A stretch of 15,418 bases of DNA. Source: CAZODA01 sp964578485 (lineage in GTDB: Bacteria; Bacteroidota; Bacteroidia; Bacteroidales; Marinilabiliaceae). A program made the position numbers and the translations under genes. Shown piece by piece: positions 1 through 8,543 of this stretch; the stretch's first letter is position 1, and the number at the start of each line of letters is the position of its first letter. The stretch is from assembly GCA_964578485.1 (NCBI GenBank), contig CAZODA010000067.1:1-15418 (forward strand), read 5' to 3'. The notes beneath the pieces were generated by a model, which did no database searches, was not told the origin of the DNA, and saw only the letters and a program-made list of their open reading frames with translations.

Positions 1-3000
1 CGGCATTATTATATCTGAAATTACCATGTGAGGGTGTTTGTCAGAGATTATTTTCATTGCTTCGCGACCATCTTTTGCTTTGAAAATGTGATAATCATAT
101 TTGAGGTTTAAATAAATTAGATCCAAGATATCTTCATTATCATCTACAATTAGAATTCTTTTGGCCGTTAAAGGAGTAATTTCTTCTTCCTTAATATTGT
201 CACGGTTATTGTCAATAGAATATATTTTTTCAGGAATGTTTATGGGAGTATTGACTAATTGGATAATCGGTATGCTAAGACTGAATTCGCTCCCTTTGCC
301 TTGTTGACTTGATACAGTAATAATACCATCGTGGAGTTTTGCATATTCTTGTGCCAATGTTAGGCCTATACCGGATCCTGTTTTGTAAGTTTTGTTTTCT
401 GAAGTCTGAAAAAAGTGATCAAATATATGTGGAAGTTCTTTTTCTGAAATTCCAATACCCGAATCTTTTATAGAAATTTGTATTCCGGGTATATTCTTTG
501 ACATAGTTGTTTGTGAAATATCAAAAGTTATTTGACCATTGACAGGAGTATATTTAAAAGCATTTGAAAGTAGATTAAATAATATGGTCTCTAATTTTTC
601 TTTATCTGCATCCAAATTAATTTTATAAAATGTGGATGAAAAATTATAATTTATTTCATTCCTTGCTGCAAGGTCATCAAATAAAGCAAATATATTTTTG
701 CAAAAGCTTATAAGTTCAATTTTTACGTAAGTAATTTCAAGTCGGGAAGATTCCATTTTTCTGAAATCCAGCAATTGATTTACAAGCTTATATAGTCTTT
801 GTGCATTTCTATTAGCCAAAAGGAGCATTTTCCTTTCGGCATTATTTTGTTTTCCTGTTTTTAATAATTCCTGAATAGGAGGGATGATCAAGCTTAAAGG
901 GGTTCTGAATTCATGGGATATATTTGTAAAAAAACGAATTTTTGAGCGATAGAGTTTTTCACTATGTTGCTTTTCTAATTTAACAATTTTCAATTCGTTC
1001 TTAAGATGATGTCTGAAGTTATAAATTTTAAATATAAAATAAGTCATAAACACGATTAAGAGCAGATATAAGGAAACAAATCCCTTGCTTAGCCATATTG
1101 AAGGTTTTACATAAATGGGTAGGGAATAAACATTGCTCCAAGTTCCTAAGTGGTTTGTTCCTTTAACCTCAAAATAATATCGTCCGGGTTTTAAGTTTGC
1201 AAATACAGCAAAGTTTTTTTCACCGGCTGTTGAAGTCCATTGTTCTTTAAATGGCAATAAGCGATAGGCAAATTGTGTAATTTCAGGATATAGATAATCG
1301 AGTGTGGTAAATTCAAGAGTGAGTGAATTTTGATTATGTTTAAGCGATAATTCTTTTACAAAGGATATGTCGCGGTTTATTATTCTAAAGGTGTCTTCAG
1401 GCATAATCGAATGATTATTTATTTGTAGGCCTGAAATTAAAATGTCCGGTTTATTTCCTTTTAAATTAATGTTTTTAGGGTTTATTTTAATATAAGCGTT
1501 GTCACCTCCATAAAATATATTTCCATTTTTACTCATGGTACTGCTGTATTGATAAAAGCCTCTTAATGGGGAGTTTTTTAAAATTGGGATAGTAAGCTGA
1601 TCATGAGTTGTTTTGTCAATTCTTATTATTGAATTAGGAGTTGTCATCCAGATATAAGCTAAAAGATCTTCTTGTAAATTCAGTAATCTTTGTGGTCGTC
1701 CTGTATCAACATTAATTTTTGAAATACTATCCTTATCGGGAAAATAATGAATCAGTAAATTTTCAGCACCCACCCACACCGTTCCGTCAATGGCAGCCAT
1801 TAAACTTGATATCTGGCTGCTATGAAGTTCATTGCTTACTTTTTCTATTCGTGTTTTCTCAAAGCTGTTGTGATTAATGTGCCATAAATTATTAAGGCTT
1901 CCATAAAAAAGATGCTCTCCTGCAGAAATCAGCCTGCCATCTCCATCATTATCAACAAGTGTAAAACTCATATTTTCAAGATTGTTCTCATCAAAATTCA
2001 CCTTGAAGATTCCGCCTTCCCATGCAGTTACCCACATAGAACCATCATAATGAATAGTAAAATTGCTGATATAATTTGAGATAAGACCGTTTTGTTTGTT
2101 TGCTGTTATTGCCAGCATTTTTTTATTGTCCCAGATATTTATGCCACCGGCTGTTCCTATCCAAATTCTTCCTTTTATATCTTCTTTTAATGAATACACA
2201 TTGTCTAAAAGAATGCGCTCATTCAACGCTGATGTTGTTGAATAATTAATTTGTTTACCTGTGGCTTTTTGTTTCCTCATCACGCCATGAATAGTCGCTA
2301 ACCAAACATCCTCATTTTCTGAAATCAATATATCTTTTACCAAGTTTCCAATTCGTGGATTTTTATATGAAAAATATTCTTCATGCAATTGGTATATAGG
2401 AAGACTATTGTCAATAATACTTATTCCGTTTGTAGTAATTAGCCATAATCTTTTTTGGCGATCTTCAAAAATTTCCCAGATAACATTACTTACAATGGAA
2501 TTACTTATTAAAGGATCATGATAATAAGAATCGGTTTTATGTGAGACTGTATTAAAAATATTTAAGCCAAAATCTGTTCCTAACCACAATAAGGAATCAT
2601 TTTGAGGGTAGATACATTTTATAACTTCATTACTGAGCATAGTGTTTGAAGAATTGTATAAGGTGTATTTTCCTGTAATGCTGTTGAAAAGAGCCAGGCC
2701 TGTTTCTGTACCCACCCAAAGCAAAGAATCTGATTTTTCTCCATAAGGATGAATTGTACAAATCAGATTGTTTTCCATCATTGGTTTATAGTCTTCCTTC
2801 AAATCATAAGCGGTAAATTTGCCATTTGATAATTTGTTTAAACCATCATAGGTTCCTATCCACATATCTCCATTGACAGCCTGGTAGAATGAGCGTATTG
2901 TATTGTGAGTCAGCTCACTGTTTTCTGTGTTGAAAAGTTTGAACTCCTCACTTGTTTTCCGGTAAACCAATAAACCCTTGGTAGTCCCTATCCATATATC

Positions 3001-3426
3001 TCCATCTTTATCCTTAAAAAGAGTTCTAATAATATTGCCGGTCCCTGTATTTATTCTTTTAACTTCAAAAGTGTGTATATCAATTGTATTTAGTCCATCC
3101 CATGTACCTATCCAAATAACATCATCGTCATAAAGCAATGTGCTTATCCTGTTAGATGATAAAGATGCCGGTGAAATACTTCTTTTAAAATGAGTGATTT
3201 TAAATCCATCATACCTGTTTAAACCTTCTTCTGTACCTATCCATATAAAACCATATTTATCCTGAATGATTGAACTTGTATTATTAGAGCTCAAGCCTTT
3301 TTCAATTGTCAAACTTGAAAAATAAACCGTTTGTAAAGCTTGACCGTTCAATACCGGTTTTGGCATAAACAAGCTTGTTAAAATGATAAGTTTTATAAGG
3401 ATTTTTGAATAATTATATGTGGGCAT
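1..3426 (-). CDS. Hybrid two-component system sensor/regulator (HTCS), C-terminus cut by window edge
   Basis: A one-protein sensor kinase and response regulator that controls PULs in Bacteroidota. 1142 codons are present. Start ATG is at 3424-3426; an in-frame stop at 3490-3492 with no ATG between supports it. The N-terminus is a signal peptide or anchor (residues about 8-22, ILIKLIILTSLFM). At least twelve Reg_prop beta-propeller repeats follow, of the form IWIGTxxGLNxxD (for example IWIGTEEGLNRYDG, IWIGTWDGLN, MWIGTYDGLN), then a Y_Y_Y domain (about 695-775) and a membrane segment (about 785-805). Inside the cell come HisKA with SHEFRTPLSLI (phospho-His838), HATPase with N box NLLSNAFKYTP and G boxes DSGIGIS and GSGIGLTLA, and a receiver domain with VDDNED and acceptor Asp1138 (ISDIIMP). 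The rest of the receiver and the expected AraC-type DNA-binding domain lie beyond base 1. No frameshift was seen at the points checked. Its divergent position beside susC suggests it senses an oligosaccharide from this locus and activates it; the ligand is inference. Confidence 0.95.
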   Translation of the reverse strand, partial: MPTYNYSKILIKLIILTSLFMPKPVLNGQALQTVYFSSLTIEKGLSSNNTSSIIQDKYGFIWIGTEEGLNRYDGFKITHFKRSISPASLSSNRISTLLYDDDVIWIGTWDGLNTIDIHTFEVKRINTGTGNIIRTLFKDKDGDIWIGTTKGLLVYRKTSEEFKLFNTENSELTHNTIRSFYQAVNGDMWIGTYDGLNKLSNGKFTAYDLKEDYKPMMENNLICTIHPYGEKSDSLLWVGTETGLALFNSITGKYTLYNSSNTMLSNEVIKCIYPQNDSLLWLGTDFGLNIFNTVSHKTDSYYHDPLISNSIVSNVIWEIFEDRQKRLWLITTNGISIIDNSLPIYQLHEEYFSYKNPRIGNLVKDILISENEDVWLATIHGVMRKQKATGKQINYSTTSALNERILLDNVYSLKEDIKGRIWIGTAGGINIWDNKKMLAITANKQNGLISNYISNFTIHYDGSMWVTAWEGGIFKVNFDENNLENMSFTLVDNDGDGRLISAGEHLFYGSLNNLWHINHNSFEKTRIEKVSNELHSSQISSLMAAIDGTVWVGAENLLIHYFPDKDSISKINVDTGRPQRLLNLQEDLLAYIWMTTPNSIIRIDKTTHDQLTIPILKNSPLRGFYQYSSTMSKNGNIFYGGDNAYIKINPKNINLKGNKPDILISGLQINNHSIMPEDTFRIINRDISFVKELSLKHNQNSLTLEFTTLDYLYPEITQFAYRLLPFKEQWTSTAGEKNFAVFANLKPGRYYFEVKGTNHLGTWSNVYSLPIYVKPSIWLSKGFVSLYLLLIVFMTYFIFKIYNFRHHLKNELKIVKLEKQHSEKLYRSKIRFFTNISHEFRTPLSLIIPPIQELLKTGKQNNAERKMLLLANRNAQRLYKLVNQLLDFRKMESSRLEITYVKIELISFCKNIFALFDDLAARNEINYNFSSTFYKINLDADKEKLETILFNLLSNAFKYTPVNGQITFDISQTTMSKNIPGIQISIKDSGIGISEKELPHIFDHFFQTSENKTYKTGSGIGLTLAQEYAKLHDGIITVSSQQGKGSEFSLSIPIIQLVNTPINIPEKIYSIDNNRDNIKEEEITPLTAKRILIVDDNEDILDLIYLNLKYDYHIFKAKDGREAMKIISDKHPHMVISDIIMP

Positions 3427-3491
3427 AGCTAAAAGCTCTGTTTTATAATGACTATTTATGCTTTTTATAAGGAATGCTTTATTATAAAATT

Positions 3492-3520
3492 AATGTTTTT
3501 TTTAATTTAAAAAAAACATT
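3492..3520. repeat. Perfect 12-bp inverted repeat with A8/T8 arms
   Basis: Left arm AATGTTTTTTTT (3492-3503) and right arm AAAAAAAACATT (3509-3520) are exact reverse complements around a 5-base spacer. It lies 66-94 bases upstream of the sensor start and touches the first copy of the 18-bp direct repeat. It could be a regulator site, an intrinsically bent A-tract segment, or a weak hairpin in the sensor leader. AT-only arms in an AT-rich region reduce its significance. Confidence 0.6.
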
Positions 3521-3537
3521 TTGTAAGATTTTGACAA
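3520..3537 (+). repeat. Direct repeat copy 1 (candidate operator half)
   Basis: This copy reads TTTGTAAGA then TTTT then GACAA. It shares the nine-base and five-base blocks exactly with the copy at 3637-3654. A pair of direct repeats in the intergenic region beside an HTCS gene is a reasonable candidate for the binding site of its AraC-type output domain; this is inference. Confidence 0.4.
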
Positions 3538-3636
3538 ACAGCAAAAATTTGGTGTAAGGGTAGTAATTATCACTAAATGAAAAGAATAGACTGCTATTTT
3601 AAAGACAAGCTTAAAAATGTAGGATTTGAACAACTA

Positions 3637-3654
3637 TTTGTAAGAATCAGACAA
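3637..3654 (+). repeat. Direct repeat copy 2 (candidate operator half)
   Basis: This copy reads TTTGTAAGA then ATCA then GACAA, with 14 identical bases of 18 against the copy at 3520-3537. The copies start 117 bases apart, close to eleven helical turns, which would place them on roughly the same DNA face. It ends 21 bases before the -7 promoter candidate at 3676, about where an activator would bind. Confidence 0.4.
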
Positions 3655-3675
3655 CAATTAATTTTAAGTATTTTT

Positions 3676-3683
3676 TAGTTTTG
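3676..3683 (+). promoter_or_regulatory. Candidate Bacteroidetes -7 promoter element for the susC operon
   Basis: TAGTTTTG matches the Bacteroidetes sigma consensus TAnnTTTG. No TTTG -33 element is present at the expected spacing of about 20 bases, which would fit a promoter that depends on an activator but also fits a chance match. Transcription starting just downstream would give a leader of about 200 bases before 3889. Confidence 0.3.
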
Positions 3684-3888
3684 TTTTTATTCCTTTTGAT
3701 AAGGATTTTCCATTTAGCTGATTAATTGAGATTTTTTTTTCTGAATACAAACTTTAATTATTAATGAATAGACCCTAACTTTTAATTTCCAAATATTTTT
3801 TAAAAAGATGCTTTGAAATTGATTTTATATAAACGACATATTGTTGAATTAAATCATTAGCAATATATAACTAATCAAAACTTATCGA

Positions 3889-6858
3889 ATGAAACGATTT
3901 ATTAAAATTAGCTTACAATGGCTGGGGATTGTAGGTTTATTAACAGGGATGGCAGCGCCATTGTCAGCCCAGCAACTAACTGTTAGCGGCAGGGTAAAAG
4001 AGGCATCGCGAGATGATTATTTTCCCGGTGCTACTATTGTGATCAAGGGGACCATACGTGGAACAGTCTCTGCTGCTGATGGTTCTTTTTCTGTACTTGT
4101 AAATCCAAATGATACGCTTGAAATTTCCTATGTTGGTTTTCATACTGCTGTTGTTCCTGTTGAAGGCAGGGATTATATTTTAGTTGAGCTTGAATCTTCT
4201 ATAGTAAGTTTCGATGAGGTTGTTGTTATTGGTTATGGTATGCAACGCCGTGGTGATTTAACCGGCGCTGTTTCCCATGTGGACAGCCGTGAATTTAACA
4301 GAGGAGTAATAAGCAGTCCACAGGAATTAATTAGTGGAAAAGTTTCAGGAGTTCAAATTATGTCAAATGATGGATCACCATCTTCCGGAAGTTTTATTCG
4401 AATACGTGGTGGTGCTTCATTAAATGCAAGTAATGAGCCACTTATTGTACTTGATGGGATACCTTTAGAACCGGGCGGAATCAGTGGTAATACGGGTAAT
4501 TTCTTGAGTTTGATAAACCCTAACGACATTGAAAGCATGACTGTTTTGAAAGACGCTTCATCAACAGCTATTTATGGCTCGCGTGCTTCAAATGGTGTAA
4601 TTATAATTACCACACGCAAAGGTGTTGATGATGATTTGCGAATTAGTTTTAGTACAATAAATTCTATTCAAACAAAGACTAAGCTTCCGGAAATGTTATC
4701 AATAGAGGAATTTAGATCTGTTGTTGAAAAGGAAGGATCTGCCGCCCAAATTTCATTGCTCGGTGATACCAAAACAAACTGGAATAATGAGATTTACCAG
4801 ATAGCCTACGGAACTGATAATAATTTTAGTGCATCAGGCAGACTTAATAATTTGCCTTTAATAAACACTTTGCCTTTTCGTTTGTCCCTTGGTTATTTTA
4901 ATCAGGATGGAATTTTGAAAACTGATAATGTTGAGCGGATAACTTCAAATATTACTGTTTCCCCATCCTTACTTGATGATTATCTAAAAATAACGCTTGG
5001 TTTTAAGGGCTCATTAAATAAGAATCAGTTCTCTAATACTTCTGCTATATGGGGTGGTGCGACCTATAATCCAACTATTCCTGTTTATTCGAACAATGAT
5101 AATTTTGGAGGCTATAATGAAGCGATAGATAGTCAGGGTGTTCCTGTAACAAGGGCTGTTCTTAATCCATTAGGAGTTTTAAATCAATATAAATCTACCA
5201 GTGATGTTTACCGTATTATCAGCAATGTAGATTTAGAATACAAAATGCACTTTCTACCCGACTTAAAATTTCATACTACTATTGCTTATGATTATGCTAA
5301 AGGGGAAGGTCAAATTTTTGTACCTGTTTCGGCAGCACAATATTATTTGACAGATGGTAGAGATTATAAATATGGTCCTCAGAAAAAGGATAATAAATTA
5401 CTGACAACTTATTTTAACTATAATAAAAACCTTGATGCGATTAACAGTACTCTCGATCTTACTGCCGGCTATGATTATCAGGCATGGGTTAGTAAGCGCC
5501 CATACTATGAAGAGCTTAATATGAATGGTGAGGTTCAAAGTTCAATTGCAGCTTATGATCAAAGACATACTTTGATTTCATATTATGGTCGTATAAATTA
5601 TTCCCTTGCATCAAAATATATGCTTACAGCTGCTATACGTCGTGATGGAACATCAAGATTTAGTAAAGATGAGCGCTGGGGTATGTTCCCTTCTTTAGCA
5701 GTAGCCTGGCGATTATCTGAAGAGTCTTTTCTTCGCGATTCCTATGTTTTGAGTAATTTAAAATTGCGTGCAAGTTATGGTATTACCGGGCAGCAAGAGG
5801 GTATAGGAAATTATAATTATCTTCCTGTTTATACTATCAGTCAGACAGGTGCAGAGTATATTTTTGGTGATTCGGCTGTAACTACCTACCGACCGGAAGC
5901 TTATGTATCAGACTTAAAATGGGAGACAACCAAGTCTTTCAATTATGGTCTTGATTTTGGGTTATTTAATAATCGTTTTTCAGGTGCAGTTGAATATTAT
6001 ACAAGAAAAACTGAAGATTTACTTGCCACTGTGCCTTCTCCCGCCGGCACTAATTTTGACAAGCAAATTTTAACTAACGTTGGTAATGTTGATAGTGAGG
6101 GGGTTGAAATCACATTGAATGTCACTCCCATAGATAATAGAACATGGACTTGGGATCTAAGTTTTAATGCTGCATGGCAGGAACAAGTCATTAAAAATCT
6201 TTCAATAATTAAAGGCGCTGAAATCACAAATACTTCTGTTGGCCCTACTATTGACAGTTATTATTTTCAGGTTCTTACAGAAGGTTATGCTCCTTATATG
6301 TTCTATGTTCATCATCAATTATATGAAGAAAGTGGTAAACCCGTTGAGGGAGCTTTTGCCGATATTAACAATGATGGATTAATAAATACTGATGATTTGT
6401 ATCGATATAAATCGCCTGCTCCCGATTATATTCTTGGCTTCAGCACCTCATTAAGGTATAAAGACTGGACTCTTGCAACAAGCCTGCGATCTAACATTGG
6501 GAATTATGTTTATAATGGTATGGCTATGAATACCGGAGCTTTTGGTACTATGTCGTACAATGCCTATCAACTTAATAATTTAAATAAAAGTTATTTAGAA
6601 ACCGGTTTTCAAAGTCGCCAATATCTCTCCGATTATTACGTAGAGAATGCTTCTTTTTTAAAAATGGATAACTTGAATTTGGGGTATAACTTCGGTGAAG
6701 TTTTTGATTTGTTTAAGCTGAATGTTTCAGCAATGGTCCAGAATGTTTTTACCCTTACAAAATATACCGGAGTTGATCCAGAGGTTGCACGTGGTATGGA
6801 TATGTCTTTCTATCCTCGTCCCAGGATTTATTCATTGAGTTTAGGCTTTGAATTTTAG
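3889..6858 (+). CDS. SusC/RagA-family TonB-dependent outer-membrane transporter
   Basis: Outer-membrane beta-barrel that imports oligosaccharides with energy from TonB/ExbBD, working as a complex with the SusD-like lipoprotein encoded next. The 989-residue length is normal for the family. Residues 1-27 form a signal peptide ending PLSA before QQ. Residues about 30-105 are a carboxypeptidase-D-regulatory-like domain (SGRVKEA, FPGATIVIKG, GTVSAADGSFSV). A TonB-box-like DEVVVIGYG lies at 109-117. The plug follows with the SusC signature (PLIVLDGIPLE, INPNDIESMTVLKDASSTA, YGSRASNGVIIITT). The barrel continues to the C-terminus, ending in an aromatic residue (SLGFEF). There is no N-terminal STN domain, so an ECF-sigma/anti-sigma circuit is not expected; this agrees with control by the divergent HTCS. 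The substrate, galacto-oligosaccharide, is inferred from the GH53 gene in the same locus. Confidence 0.97.
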   Translation: MKRFIKISLQWLGIVGLLTGMAAPLSAQQLTVSGRVKEASRDDYFPGATIVIKGTIRGTVSAADGSFSVLVNPNDTLEISYVGFHTAVVPVEGRDYILVELESSIVSFDEVVVIGYGMQRRGDLTGAVSHVDSREFNRGVISSPQELISGKVSGVQIMSNDGSPSSGSFIRIRGGASLNASNEPLIVLDGIPLEPGGISGNTGNFLSLINPNDIESMTVLKDASSTAIYGSRASNGVIIITTRKGVDDDLRISFSTINSIQTKTKLPEMLSIEEFRSVVEKEGSAAQISLLGDTKTNWNNEIYQIAYGTDNNFSASGRLNNLPLINTLPFRLSLGYFNQDGILKTDNVERITSNITVSPSLLDDYLKITLGFKGSLNKNQFSNTSAIWGGATYNPTIPVYSNNDNFGGYNEAIDSQGVPVTRAVLNPLGVLNQYKSTSDVYRIISNVDLEYKMHFLPDLKFHTTIAYDYAKGEGQIFVPVSAAQYYLTDGRDYKYGPQKKDNKLLTTYFNYNKNLDAINSTLDLTAGYDYQAWVSKRPYYEELNMNGEVQSSIAAYDQRHTLISYYGRINYSLASKYMLTAAIRRDGTSRFSKDERWGMFPSLAVAWRLSEESFLRDSYVLSNLKLRASYGITGQQEGIGNYNYLPVYTISQTGAEYIFGDSAVTTYRPEAYVSDLKWETTKSFNYGLDFGLFNNRFSGAVEYYTRKTEDLLATVPSPAGTNFDKQILTNVGNVDSEGVEITLNVTPIDNRTWTWDLSFNAAWQEQVIKNLSIIKGAEITNTSVGPTIDSYYFQVLTEGYAPYMFYVHHQLYEESGKPVEGAFADINNDGLINTDDLYRYKSPAPDYILGFSTSLRYKDWTLATSLRSNIGNYVYNGMAMNTGAFGTMSYNAYQLNNLNKSYLETGFQSRQYLSDYYVENASFLKMDNLNLGYNFGEVFDLFKLNVSAMVQNVFTLTKYTGVDPEVARGMDMSFYPRPRIYSLSLGFEF

Positions 6859-6933
6859 TTATAAAAAATTAAAAAACAACTTTAATAAATGAAAATTTGT
6901 TTAGTAGAAGTTTTGATGAAAAAATATAAGCAC

Positions 6934-8523
6934 ATGAAAAAAACATTTTATATATTATCGTTTATCTTCATTTTGGGAATTTGGGCTTGCACTGATGATT
7001 TGAACCAGTTCCCGAAAATTGAGGAGACCTCTGCATCGGTTTATTCCGATCCTGCAAATTATTTGTCTGCTCTTGCAAAATGCTATGCTTCATTTGTAAC
7101 GGCAGGGCAAGAAAAAGGAGGGGGTAATGTTGATTTATCAAGTAATACCGGATACGACTACATGCGTTGTTATTTTAATCTGCAGGAGGCAGGAACTGAT
7201 GAAATTGCTTCTACCTGGATTGAAGGTGATAATCTGGGAAATCTAACCTTTATTTCATGGGATGCCAATGATCCTTGGATAGCTGATACTTATTATCGTA
7301 TTTATTATTCTATTTCGCTTTGTAATGAATTTATAAAGAACTGTTCAACTGAGCGTATTTCCGATTTTACGGATGTTGAGCAAAACAGTATTAAAAAATA
7401 TAGAGCTGAAGCACGTTTTTTAAGGGCTTTAGCTTATTATCATGCTTTGGATTTGTATGGCAATATTCCTTTTGCAGACGAAGAATTAATTGGAGGTTCT
7501 GTTTTACCTGAACGTTGGGAGTCGGATAAGATTTTTGGGTTTATAGAGAAAGAATTGAAAGAATGTAGTGAAGAAATGGCTGATGCCGACAATGTAACAT
7601 ATGGGCATGCACCGAGAGCCGCAGCTTGGATGCTTTTGGCACGTCTTTATTTGAATGCAGAAAGCTATGGTGTAGAAGAACATTATAGCGAATGTTTGGC
7701 ATACAGCAAAAAAGTAATAGATGAGGGCTATGCTCTTGAATCTGATTATACAAAGCTTTTTAATGCTGATAACCATTTGCGGGTAGGAAAAGGAAAAGAA
7801 ATAATTCATTCTTTGGTTGTTGACAGTCGCCATGTAATGTCATGGGGTACTACTACTTATTTGATTTGTGGTCAAGTAGATACTGATTATGGTCCACCTG
7901 CTGAGTCAATTGGTGTTGCCAGTGCTTGGAGTATGTTCAGAGTCAGGGGGGAGGTTCCTGCCTTATTTAATATGGAAAACGACGATCGTGCATTGTTTTA
8001 TACTGAAGGTCAGTCACAGTATATGGATAATGGAGTTGATGATCGTACTGCCGGTTATTTTGTAAGAAAATGGAGTAATCTGACAGATGCAGGGGAAACA
8101 GCTTCAAACACAAGCAATGATGGTGTGGATACTGACTTTCCACTCTTTCGCCTCGCCGATGCCTATCTTATGTATGCTGAATCTGCTGCAAGAACTAATA
8201 CTAATCTTGAAACAGCCCTTGGCTATATAAATGAATTGCGTAGTCAGAGAAATGCTCCTTCTGTAGTTGAAAGTGACCTTAGTGCGACAATAGATGGGAT
8301 TCCGTTTAAATTTTTCCTTGACGAACGTGCCCGCGAATTATACTGGGAAGCTGTTAGGCGTACTGATTTGATTCGCTTCGATTGTTTTACAAGTGATAAA
8401 TATTTGTGGCAATGGAAGGGAGGAGCAGTGAATGGTAAATTAGTTGATGAACGCTATAATTTATATCCTATTCCTGCATCTGAACTTACAGCTAATCCAA
8501 ATTTAAGAAATGACTTTTATTAA
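6934..8523 (+). CDS. SusD/RagB-family surface glycan-binding lipoprotein
   Basis: Surface lipoprotein that lids the SusC barrel and binds the glycan. The start at 6934 gives MKKTFYILSFIFILGIWAC, an ideal lipoprotein signal with the lipid-bearing Cys at residue 19. In-frame ATGs at 6889 and 6916 are possible; 6889 adds an unlikely MKICLVEVL prefix. Acidic residues right after the Cys (CTDDL) resemble the surface-export signal of Bacteroidetes lipoproteins. Family hallmarks: the helical N-terminal half (KKYRAEARFLRALAYYHALD, YGNIPFADE, AAAWMLLARLYLNA) and the SusD C-terminal region (FPLFRLADAYLMYAESAAR, INELRSQR, FLDERARELYWEAVRRTDLIRF, NLYPIPASELTANPNL). It lies just downstream of the susC-like gene with no terminator between, so the two are surely cotranscribed. 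Length is typical for the family. Confidence 0.96.
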   Translation: MKKTFYILSFIFILGIWACTDDLNQFPKIEETSASVYSDPANYLSALAKCYASFVTAGQEKGGGNVDLSSNTGYDYMRCYFNLQEAGTDEIASTWIEGDNLGNLTFISWDANDPWIADTYYRIYYSISLCNEFIKNCSTERISDFTDVEQNSIKKYRAEARFLRALAYYHALDLYGNIPFADEELIGGSVLPERWESDKIFGFIEKELKECSEEMADADNVTYGHAPRAAAWMLLARLYLNAESYGVEEHYSECLAYSKKVIDEGYALESDYTKLFNADNHLRVGKGKEIIHSLVVDSRHVMSWGTTTYLICGQVDTDYGPPAESIGVASAWSMFRVRGEVPALFNMENDDRALFYTEGQSQYMDNGVDDRTAGYFVRKWSNLTDAGETASNTSNDGVDTDFPLFRLADAYLMYAESAARTNTNLETALGYINELRSQRNAPSVVESDLSATIDGIPFKFFLDERARELYWEAVRRTDLIRFDCFTSDKYLWQWKGGAVNGKLVDERYNLYPIPASELTANPNLRNDFY

Positions 8524-8543
8524 TTTGTTAATAAGCAATTATA

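Larger units (their letters stand above)
3427..3888. promoter_or_regulatory. Divergent intergenic regulatory region between sensor and susC-like genes
   Basis: A 462-base very AT-rich gap between two divergent genes, so it must hold both promoters and probably the operator for the sensor/regulator. Visible structure: a perfect 12-bp inverted repeat at 3492-3520, an 18-bp imperfect direct repeat at 3520-3537 and 3637-3654, and one match to the Bacteroidetes -7 element at 3676-3683. No convincing gene lies inside it; the best small frame, 3577-3678, would code 33 residues with no recognisable features. The stretch 3684-3888 would be a leader of about 200 bases if the -7 candidate is right; nothing recognisable as a riboswitch is seen there. 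Confidence 0.7.

Noticed and set aside
3577..3678. Small plus-strand open frame of 33 codons (starts MKRIDCYFKDKL) in the divergent region
   Set aside because: No ribosome-binding signal or recognisable motif, and the stop overlaps the promoter candidate; the length is expected by chance.
3889..4210. ECF-sigma/anti-sigma control through an STN domain on SusC
   Set aside because: The transporter begins with a carboxypeptidase-regulatory-like domain and lacks an STN domain, and no sigma or anti-sigma gene is in the window.
5997..6227. Minus-strand open frame inside the susC-like gene
   Set aside because: Antisense shadow of the barrel-coding region with no motif of its own.
6889..6933. Upstream start of the susD-like gene at 6889
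   Set aside because: It would place MKICLVEVLMKKYKH before an already complete lipoprotein signal; the start at 6934 gives the usual 19-residue distance to the lipid-bearing cysteine, although 6916 remains possible.
7504..7833. Minus-strand open frame of 109 codons inside the susD-like gene
   Set aside because: Antisense to strongly supported family motifs on the plus strand; its composition (runs of Phe, Ile, Cys) is that of a shadow frame.
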